This document shows positions 35,515 through 44,600 of a DNA stretch of 64,000 nucleotides, one piece after another. Below the pieces are notes generated by a model, which was given only the letters and a program-made list of their open reading frames with translations, searched no databases and was not told the DNA's origin. Origin of the DNA: Pseudomonas quercus (lineage in GTDB: Bacteria > Pseudomonadota > Gammaproteobacteria > Pseudomonadales > Pseudomonadaceae); assembly GCF_012033695.1 (NCBI RefSeq), contig NZ_JAAVJI010000012.1, positions 85,142 through 149,141 of the forward strand, read 5' to 3'. Each line of letters begins with the position of its first letter. Positions within the stretch are counted from its first letter, which is position 1. Position numbers and translations under genes: made by a program.

Positions 35515-37601
35515 AGCGGCGCTCCGTCGATACCCTGGGGCAACTGTTCTTCAATCACCTCACCCTCCACCACTACTTCGGTGCCCGGCAGCAACGCCAG
35601 GCGTAGCCCGCTCAGGGCCAGCAGCAGGTGCGGGCAGGCGTCAACGTCAAGGCACTCGTTCAAGGTGCGGCGGGTACGGTCCATGGTCTTGAGCACGTTC
35701 ATCGGGGGCGGCAACCGCTCCCCTGCTTTTAAGTTGGCCGCGAAATAGGCTGCCACTTCATCGACCACCTGTTGCAACTGTTGCTGGGCGCCAGCCCTTA
35801 CCCGTGGGGTGTAAGCCAGGATATCAAGCAGGTTGAGCGCCACGCGGATGTCACGCAGGGCGCCGCCGGTGTCCTGGCCAATCTGGCTCAGGCGAGGCAA
35901 TAGTTGCATCAGCCGATCCAACAGGCGCACGGCCATTTTCCGGTGTTCGTTGAGCGTGCCAGGCGTGCCCAGCCGGGTGATGTCCGCCCAGCCGAAACGG
36001 GTCAGGCGCTTGGCCGCCGCCCCGGTGCCGAACGGCCGCACTACCAGCGTCCAGCAGAACGCGAACAGCAAGCCGGCAGGGCCAGCGATGTTGGCATTGA
36101 TGAAGTTCATGAAGTCTGCGTCGTACTGACTCTGGATGCTGATAAAGGTCGAGCTATTGACGATGGTCAGCAAGGTTCCCAGATAGAACTTAGGCTGTAC
36201 GGTGAGTGCACCGATCCAGATGAAAGGTACTGCAAAGGCCAGCACCAGCATGGCGAAGTCATGCAGGTTGGGCAGCACCAGGAACAGGTACAACCCTGAG
36301 ATGACCGTCGCCACCAGTGTCCAGAAAAAGAACCGGTAGATCTGTGGCGCAGGGTCGTCCATGGCCGCAAAGAAACTGCAGGACACGGCTGCCAGGATCA
36401 CCGCACTGGCGCCGTCAGCCCAGCCCGTCGCTATCCAGACGGCGCAGGCCGCCATGATGGCAGTCACTGAAGACAGGGCCGAGTACAGCATCAAGCCACG
36501 GTCGAAGAAAGGCGTCAGCCGGCCCAGGCGCCAGTGTCGATACACGGCCTTGAACGGCGTACGGTGCTCATCGCGGATGGCCACGTGCAGCGTGCGGCAG
36601 TCCTGCCAGAGGTCGACCCACTCTTCTAGCCGGTACAGGGCATTGGCCAGCAACAATTGGTGACGGTCACTGAGGGCTTCGGTCGCCGGCCGTGCAGTCT
36701 CGATATGCTGGTGCAGGGCCTGCCAGGCGGCTTCGCTGGGGTCGTCTGCCGTGGATTGCAGCCAGTCATGGGCATGCGCCAGCACGGGTGACAGGTGCGC
36801 CATCACGTCGGGCGTGCGCCGCTCCAGTGCTACCAGGGCATCATCCAGCGCATCAATGGTAGGTAGCAGGTGGATCATGCGCCCCCGCAGTTCCTTGCGG
36901 TTACGCACACTTTGCGGCGTTGCCCCCTCATGGGGTAGCTGGCCGATCATCTGCTCCAGCGAGTTGAAGGTCACCACCATGGAGGCCCGTAGCGGCCCTA
37001 TTTCCTCGGCACTGACGGTGCGCGTGAGGTAGCGGGAACTGTAGGCATCGGCTTCGGTAAACCACTTGTTCAGCGCGCCTGACACCACAGGCGCCAGCCG
37101 CCGCGGCCACAGGATAGACCCCACCACTGCAGCACAGACGATGCCGATGAAGATTTCCTGGGTGCGTGCAGACGCCACATCGAACACGGCAGCAGGGTTA
37201 TCCACCACAGGCAGCGCAATCATGGGCATGGTGTAGCCCGCCAGCATCAGGGCGTAGAAATTGGCGGTACGCAGGTGCAGGGACAGAAACAGCAACGTAC
37301 CGGTCCACAAGGCAACGACCGTCGTCAGCAATACGGGCGCTTGAACGAACAGCGGCACCAGCAGCACGGCGGCACTGGCCCCTAGCAACGTGCCTAGAAA
37401 GCGATATACCGCTTTGGAACTGGTGGGGCCTACGTAGGGGCTGGAAACGATGTAGACCGTGGCCATGGCCCAGTAGGGCCGGGGCATTTCCAGCTTGAGG
37501 GCGATATACAACGCCAGCATGGACGCACAGAACGTACGCACGCCATACCACCAGTCTCGTGCAGGTGGCAGGTCGCTGAAAAAGCCCTTCAGGATGCCCA
37601 T
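35511..37601 (-). CDS. FUSC-family inner-membrane efflux protein (AaeB-like)
   Basis: The 696-residue protein has two blocks of about five to six membrane helices separated by a large cytoplasmic region, the FUSC arrangement. The start RDWWYGVRTFCASMLALYIA and the motif YVGPTSSKAVYRFLGTLLGA are typical. It exports compounds such as hydroxylated aromatic acids in AaeB; the substrate here is unknown. Its start overlaps the end of the MarR gene by 13 bp. Confidence 0.9.
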   Translation of the reverse strand: MGILKGFFSDLPPARDWWYGVRTFCASMLALYIALKLEMPRPYWAMATVYIVSSPYVGPTSSKAVYRFLGTLLGASAAVLLVPLFVQAPVLLTTVVALWTGTLLFLSLHLRTANFYALMLAGYTMPMIALPVVDNPAAVFDVASARTQEIFIGIVCAAVVGSILWPRRLAPVVSGALNKWFTEADAYSSRYLTRTVSAEEIGPLRASMVVTFNSLEQMIGQLPHEGATPQSVRNRKELRGRMIHLLPTIDALDDALVALERRTPDVMAHLSPVLAHAHDWLQSTADDPSEAAWQALHQHIETARPATEALSDRHQLLLANALYRLEEWVDLWQDCRTLHVAIRDEHRTPFKAVYRHWRLGRLTPFFDRGLMLYSALSSVTAIMAACAVWIATGWADGASAVILAAVSCSFFAAMDDPAPQIYRFFFWTLVATVISGLYLFLVLPNLHDFAMLVLAFAVPFIWIGALTVQPKFYLGTLLTIVNSSTFISIQSQYDADFMNFINANIAGPAGLLFAFCWTLVVRPFGTGAAAKRLTRFGWADITRLGTPGTLNEHRKMAVRLLDRLMQLLPRLSQIGQDTGGALRDIRVALNLLDILAYTPRVRAGAQQQLQQVVDEVAAYFAANLKAGERLPPPMNVLKTMDRTRRTLNECLDVDACPHLLLALSGLRLALLPGTEVVVEGEVIEEQLPQGIDGAPL

Positions 37602-38053
37602 ACAACCGACCCCTGGCCTGCGCCTTCAAAAGCACGCACCACGCGCAAAGCAGCTTCCAGGTCAGCCTGGCCCACGTTTTTCAGCACATCACGGCGCAAA
37701 CGTACCAATTCGCTTTCGATGGCCTCCGCCAATGCACGCCCTTGCGGCGTAAGGCTCAGGGCCTTGGCGCGCCGGTCGGTGGTGTCTTCGGTACGCTGCA
37801 CAAAGCCCTGCGCGCACAACTGGTCCAGCAGCCGTACCAGTGAGGGGCTTTCCAGCCCGGAGGCTTGTGCCACGGTAACCTGACGCACGCCGTCGCCTAA
37901 TCGCACGATAGCCAGCAGCGGCACAGCGCAGGCTTCGGAAATGCCATAGTTGGCCAATGTGGCCTGGCAGATACGCCGCCAGTGCCGGGCGGCGGCCACC
38001 ATGCCACTGCTGATGTTGAGCTGGAGCTTGTCGAGTGAGTTCACGCAGGTCAC
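37589..38053 (-). CDS. MarR-family repressor of the efflux operon
   Basis: A 154-residue winged-helix protein. The recognition region LESPSLVRLLDQLCAQGFV and wing DTTDRRAKALSLT are the MarR signature. The start is GTG at 38053, or GTG three codons later (MNSLDKLQ). A perfect 8-8-8 inverted repeat lies only 4 bp upstream, so it likely represses itself and the pump genes until an aromatic ligand binds. Confidence 0.9.
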   Translation of the reverse strand: MTCVNSLDKLQLNISSGMVAAARHWRRICQATLANYGISEACAVPLLAIVRLGDGVRQVTVAQASGLESPSLVRLLDQLCAQGFVQRTEDTTDRRAKALSLTPQGRALAEAIESELVRLRRDVLKNVGQADLEAALRVVRAFEGAGQGSVVWAS

Positions 38054-38056
38054 ATA

Positions 38057-38080
38057 ATTGATAGGTTGCTAACTATCAAT
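38057..38080. promoter_or_regulatory. Putative MarR operator
   Basis: ATTGATAG-N8-CTATCAAT is a perfect inverted repeat directly before marR. Nearby TTGATAG-like half sites (TCGATCAA, TCAATAGT) may be part of the promoter. This placement lets a bound dimer block transcription of the operon. Confidence 0.75.
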
Positions 38081-38198
38081 ACTCGATCAAGTTGCTTTTG
38101 TAGTCAATAGTTACAAACATGAGGCGATCGCTGGTGGTGGCTGTTCCCGGGCTTTGCCCGGTCCAACAACTTCTCGCTACGTTGTGAACAGCTGTAGA

Positions 38199-38225
38199 AA
38201 TGAAACCGGCCTCAGATGAGGCCGG
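38199..38225 (-). terminator. Terminator of the 38212-38553 gene
   Basis: Stem CCGGCCTCA/TGAGGCCGG with a 2-base loop, followed on the minus strand by a T-rich tail; the stem includes the stop codon. Confidence 0.75.
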
Positions 38226-38553
38226 CGTCTTCTTCGTCGTTGATCAATCGGCTCAGGCCGCCAAGGTTGGAGCGTGCCTGGGTACGCTCCATCAGCTTGG
38301 CCTGGGCAGCAGGCGGCAGGTCGGTGATGCGGATCACACCTTTGCTGGTGAGTAACTGGATAAGGTCATCCAGTACCCGAATCATGTCCAGGTCGCTTTG
38401 CTGCAGTTGCTTGAGGCTCAGCTCAACCGTCTCGCTGCTGAACCAGGCCTGGACGTCCAGGTGGTCAGCGGGCAGGGTTTCGGTATAGCCGGCAAATTCC
38501 GTGGGCTGCACCTTAAGCAGGCGGCCCTCGGCGTTGCGCTGGACGTAAAACAT
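38212..38553 (-). CDS. Conserved Pseudomonas protein of unknown function
   Basis: A 113-residue protein, MFYVQRNAEGRLLKVQPTE at the start, then LPADHLDVQAWFSS and an acidic C-terminal tail. It has no signal or membrane helix. It is often labelled tryptophan synthase beta-like in pseudomonads, for which I see no basis: PLP-binding motifs are absent. It lies past the adhesin gene on the same strand and has its own terminator. Confidence 0.7.
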   Translation of the reverse strand: MFYVQRNAEGRLLKVQPTEFAGYTETLPADHLDVQAWFSSETVELSLKQLQQSDLDMIRVLDDLIQLLTSKGVIRITDLPPAAQAKLMERTQARSNLGGLSRLINDEEDAGLI

Positions 38554-38649
38554 CTTTCAACCCTCATAATGATCATTGCCTTCAGCCGGCCACAGCATAG
38601 GCCATGGACCGGTTGCCCGGTGAGGGTTAACTCACCAGGCCGTGGTGCA

Positions 38650-41600
38650 TCAGGCGTGGTCCGGGGTGACCTTGATATGGCTGTCCGCGCCCGCCACCAG
38701 GCTCTTGAGCGCGTCGTAGCCAATGCCACTGACCTTGACGCTCACATCGGCTGCCGAGGCATTGGTGCTGTCTGCTGCCGTGGAACTCAACTTACCCGCA
38801 CTGCTGACCAGCAAGGTAGCGGTGCCATCAGCGTCCTTGCCTACCTGCAGGTATTGGGTCAGGTCTTCGCCATGGCCGGACAGCAGGTCGCTCAGGTCAA
38901 TCACATCCCCTTGGCCGATGTTGAAGTCAGTAATGGTGCTGGTGCCTGCGTCACCCTTCACAAACATGAAGGTATCGGCGCCAGCGCCACCGGTCAGGGT
39001 ATTGTTGCCAGCGCCGCCCAACAGGATGTCATGGCCTGCCCCACCGTTGAGGATGTCATTGCCCCCTTGGCCGAAGAGAATATCGTTGCCGTCGCCGCCA
39101 TAGAGCGTGTCCGCACCGCCTGAGCCTGTGCCGGTGAGCTTGGCAATGTCTGCCACATGCTCAGTTATATACTGATGCAGCGCCGAGTCGGTCACGGAGG
39201 ACACCTTGGTGACGTCCGAGACATACGAACGCAGCGCTTCGACACCTTCGTTGTTGTACCCCGACAGGTTGATGGCATCGCCGAAGATGATGTCATTGCC
39301 TGCTCCACCCGAGATGGTGTCGGCACCGGCCGGAATGGCAACGTCGTGGCCAAGGATCGCCTCTGCCAGCTTCGAAGGGTCAACGTTGGTCTGTACGTTG
39401 CCGTCAGTGTCGTAGGGCTTGAGCTTTTCGGCGCTGATAGAGTCGTTGATCCCAATCGCTTCGACCGTAGGGCTCAGGTCCTTGAGCACCAGGAACGCGG
39501 CCTTCGCTTCTGCAGTTGCGGTATCCACATTGCCGCCGCTGCTAGCCCCGCTGTTGTCGGTCGTCGACACGTCGAAGGTCCCATCGCCCTGGGCGTGAAT
39601 GGTGCCTACCGTGGCGGTGCTGACGCCTGTAGCCGTGACAGTGGTCTTGATCACATGGCCTGTGGCATCGACCAGGGTAACCGACCGGCCATCGATGGTC
39701 TGTACCAGCGCTTTTCCAGAACCCAGCGTGTAGTTGCTCATGGTAACCAGCTGGTCCAGGGTGTACGAGGTAGCGCCCTTGGTGTAGACCGTTGGGTTGC
39801 TTTCGTTCTTCTGGTACGTGTTTGGCTCACCATCGGTGATGAAGTAGGTGATGTTCTGCGCGTTGGTATTGCTGGTAGCCGTGGGGCTCTGGAAGAAGTT
39901 GGACGCCGCGTTGAAGGCATCTTCGTAGTTGGTATTGCCCCCATTGGTCATGCTGGCCAGCACAGCCTTGAGCTGGTCCAGGGCGGTGGGGTCTACCAGG
40001 TTGACGGTCACCGATTTCTTGACTGTGGTATCGAAGTCTTCAAGGAAAATGTTCACGGTGCCAGCGCCTTTGCTGGCCGCACTGTTTTGCAGGCTTTCGA
40101 ACATGGCGGTCAGCGATTTCACGGAGTCGGCCACGGACTGGCTGCCCATGCTGCCCGAGGTGTCGACGATGAACGCAATGTTGTAATTCTGGCCCGCCAC
40201 GAACTGCGTACCAGACGTGTCACCGGTGATGATGTCGTTGTGCTCGGTGCCCGTAGAGGTGCCATCACCGGCGCTACCATCCTGATGCTTGTACACGCCA
40301 GCCGTCACGGTAATCGGCAGGCTGGTCACGGTATCCAGGGTGGACGTTCCGTCCACAGAGGTGGTGGTCACTTGCAGCGTATCGGTACCGTTGTGGTACG
40401 CGGCCGGGGTGTAGGTGAGGGTGGTGACGGTCCACTGGCTCACATCCACGGATGTAGCACCCGTGGTCGCTGTGAAACTATGGCCATTGCCGTCGGACAG
40501 GGTCGCGCCTACGGGGATGCTGCTGATCTTGGTGACCGACGCCGTTTCCGAACCATCGATGTCGGTGGTGTTGGCCACCAGCTTCAGAGTGGTCGACCCG
40601 TTTTCGTCCACGGTGGTCTTACCGGTGGTCGTTAGTGTGGACACATCGGCCACTGGGTTTACGGTGATGCTCAGGGTGCTGGTCGAACCCGTGTTGGTGG
40701 TGTAGGTCGCCACCGGCACGGTACCGGCCCAGTCCTTCGTAGGGGTAAAGGTGTAGCTGCCGTCGGCCGCAATGTTAAGCGTGCCTACGCCGGTGCTGAT
40801 GTCTTTGCCCGCGGCATACGTCTGCCCGCCCACGGTGACCGAGCGAACACTGAGCACACTGTCCACGTCGCTGTCATTGGCCAGCACGTTGCCGCTGGCC
40901 TTGCTGTCTTCGTTGATCGTGTTGGTGTCTGCTTTGAGCACACTGGCGTCGTCCACGGCAGTCACTTTAAGCGTGCTGTTGTACGTGGTGGTCGCAGCCG
41001 GTGCACGTGCCAGGTCCAGGCCGCCGACGTCGGTCACAGCAACGCTCACGTTGCGCAGGCCGTCCACTGGCGTGTCCGTGGCGTTGGAGAACTTGATCGC
41101 ACTGATCAGGGTTTCATACGTAGCGATAGAGGCTTTGCCGCTGAGGGTAAAGGTCTGTGCCCCATTGACCACCTCACCGGCCACCAGCTTAACACCAGCA
41201 GGCAGTGTGCCCGTGAATGCCACGCTGTCCCCAGCACCCAGCCCGCTGATGCTCACCACGGCCTTGCCCAAGGTGGTGTTGTCCACATCGGAAATGGCCA
41301 GGCCTTTAACGATAGAGGTGGCGGCATCCCCTTCAGTGAAGCTGGCCGGCGAACCGGTCACAACGGGAGCGTCGTTCTCTGGGATCACGCTGATGTGCGC
41401 CGTAGCCGTGGCTTTGGCACCGTGGTCGTCGGTGACCGTGATGGTGATATCCCGCGTGGTCGAGTCGGGGTTCTGGGAGTTGTTATCGTAGGTGATGGTC
41501 CTGATCACGGCCTGATACTGGGCCGGGGTCGCGTCACCACTCAAGTTGATCGTGATCGTGCCCTTGCCATCAGCGCCCACCGCTTTGGTAATCACGGCCG

Positions 41601-44600
41601 TAATGCCCGTGGTACCGGTTTTCACGGCCAGGCTGTCACCATTGAAGGCATTGGTCAGCACCACCGTTGCGCCTTTGAGCATAGGGCTGTCCGCGTCGGT
41701 CAGCTTAAAGTCGTTGGCGATCAACGCCACGCCTTGGCCTACGTGCGCGGTTTCGCCTGGGGCCGGGGTTTCAATGAAGGTGTTACCAAAGTTGGTGGTG
41801 TCAGTGCGACCGTCCTGGTGAGTGATAACCGGCGCATCGTTCACGGCAGTGACGGTCAGGGTGCTCTTGTACTCGGTCGTCACGGCCGGTGCACGCGCCT
41901 GGTCCAGGCCGCCGACGTCGGTCACGGCCACTGTCACGTTACGAACGCCTTCTGCAGGGTTGTCCGTGGCATTGGAAAACTTCAGCGCGCTAATCAGCGT
42001 TTCGTAGGTAGCAATGGATGCGGTGCCACTGAAGGTGAAGGTCTGTGTGCCGTTGACCACGTCGCCTACCGTGAGCTTGACACCTGCCGGAAGGCTCCCG
42101 CTGAACGCTAGGCTGTCCCCCGCGCCCAGGTGATCGACCGTGACCACAGCCTGTTTCAAGGTGGTGTTGTCCACATCGGAAATGGCCAGGCCCTTCACGA
42201 TAGATGTGGCCGAATCCCCTTCAGTGAACTGGGTAGGCGAACCCGTTACAACGGGCGCATCGTTTTCCGGGATCACGCTAATGTGGGCGGTAGCCGTAGC
42301 TTTGGCACCCTGGTCATCGGTGACCGTAATAGCAATGTCCCGGGTGGTCGAGTTCGGGTTCTGCGAGTTATTGTCGTAGGTGATGGTCTTGATCGCGGCC
42401 TGGTATTGGTCAGGGGTCGCGTCGCCGCTCAGGTTGATCGTGATCGTACCTTTGCCAGTCGCATCGATCACTTTGGTGATCTCTGCCTTGATGCCCGTGT
42501 TGCCGGTATTCACCGCCAGGCTGTCTTCCTGGAAGGCATTGGTCAGCACTACGGTTGCGCCCTTGAGGGTAGGGCTGTCTACGTCCGTCAGTTTCAGGTC
42601 GGCGGCAATCAGCGCCACGCCTTGGCCTACGTGTGGGGTTTCGCCTGGGGCCGGGGTTTCGATGAAGGTGTTACCAAAGTTATTGGTATCGGCGCGGCCG
42701 TCCTGATGGGTAATGACCGGTGCATCGTTGACCGGCACCACCGTCACGTTGAACGTGGCAGTGCTGGTAGCAGCGCTCTGGTTCGCGCCCTCGGTGGAGG
42801 TCGCGCTTACGGTCAAGCTGAAGGTGCCGTTGTAGTTGCTCGGAGGCGTAAGGCTCAGGCTGGCCAGGTCCCAACCCTCTAGGTTCAGAGCACCATTGGT
42901 CGCGGTCGCCGTGAAGCTATGGCCGCCCTCGTCTTTGAGGGTGGCGCCTTCCGGAATGCCAGACAGGGTTTTGCTGGTAATGCTTTCCGAACCGTCAGTG
43001 TCTACCAAGGCAATAGTGATCGGGCTCAGCTTGATGGCGCTGTCTTCTGCCCCGGTGCTTACCGGGTTGACCACAATGCTGGGTGCATCGGCAACCGGGG
43101 TAATGGTCACGTCAATGGTATTGACCACTGGCGCAGACGTGTCGCCGTTGGCGTTTTCTTTTGCAGTGCCTGTGACCGTGAGCGTCCAGTTACCGCTGAC
43201 GTTTTCGCCGGCCTTGAAGGTAATCGCCGACAGGTCCCAGTCGCTCACATCTACCGTGCCATCGCCTCCCGCCAAGGCGGTATAGCTGTGGGTGCCGTCG
43301 GTGAGGGTAGCGCCCAGTGGTATACCGCTGACGGTGGTGACATGGGTTTCCGAGCCGTCGTTATCGCCGTAGGTCGCTACCGTACCCAGGGCAACCGCCG
43401 TGTCTTCGTCACCGCTGACGGTTTGATGGGCCACACTCGGCGCGTCGGCTACAGGCGCTACATTGACCACAATCGTGTTGCTGCTGGTGGCGGTGCTGCC
43501 GTTGGCGGTTTCGGTCGATGTGCCGGTCACCGTCAGGGTAATGGTGTCACTAGCATTGGCAGGCGGCGTAAGGGTAATGCCGCTCAGGTTCCAGGTGCTT
43601 ACATCTACGGTGCCGTCGCCGGTAGGCTTGGACGTGTAGCTGTGGCTGCCGTCGCTGATCACGGCACCCACCGGGATGCCACTGATGACCGTCAGGTGTG
43701 TTTCCGAGCCGTCATTGTCGGCATAGGTGGCCACGGTGCCCAGGGCAATACCTGTGTCTTCGCGGGTGCTCAGTACCTGGTGCGCGATGTCCGGCGCATC
43801 GGCAACGGGCGTAACGTTGACCACAATGGTATTGCTCACCGGTGCGGTGGTACTGCCATTGGCACCCTCGGTTGCCGTGCCAGTGACGGTCAGGGTAATG
43901 GTGCCACTGGCGTTGGCTGGCGGTGTGAGGCTGATGTCGCTCAGGTTCCAGCCGCTTACGTCTACGGTACCGTCGCCGGTTGCGATAGCGGTGTAGCTGT
44001 GGGTGCCATCGGTCAGGGTGGCGCCCACCGGGATGCCGCTGATAACGGTGGTATGGGTTTCCGAGCCATCGTTATCGGCATAGGCAGCTACAGCGCCCAA
44101 GGTGATAGGTGTGTCTTCGGGCGTGGTCAGTTCCTGGTGTGCCACGGTGGGCGCGTCGGCAACTGGGGTCACATTGAGAGTGAGCGTATTGCTGGTGGTC
44201 GCGGTGCTGCCGTTGGCGATTTCAGTCGAGGTGCCGGTCACCGTGAGGGTAATGGGGTCACTGGCGTTGGCTGGCGGTGTGATACGGATGCCGCTGAGGT
44301 TCCAGGTGCTGACATCCACGGCACCGTCACCCGTCACCTTGGACGTATAACTGTGGCTGCCGTCGGTAATCACCGCACCTACCGGTATCCCACTGATAAC
44401 CGTCACGTGCCTTTCCGAACCGTCGTTGTCGGCGTAGGTGGCGACGGTGCCCAGCGCAATACTGGTGTCTTCGTTGGTGGTCAGGGTTTGCGCGGCAATC
44501 ACAGGCGCATCCGCCACAGGCGTTACGGTCACGCCGATGGTGCCAGTTGTTGTGGCGGTGCTGCCGTTGGCTTCAACCGAGGTGCCGGTAACGGTCAGCG

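Noticed and set aside
38619..38636. Hairpin GGTGAG/CTCACC after the adhesin gene as a terminator
   Set aside because: Short stem and no T-run on the minus strand; too weak to call.
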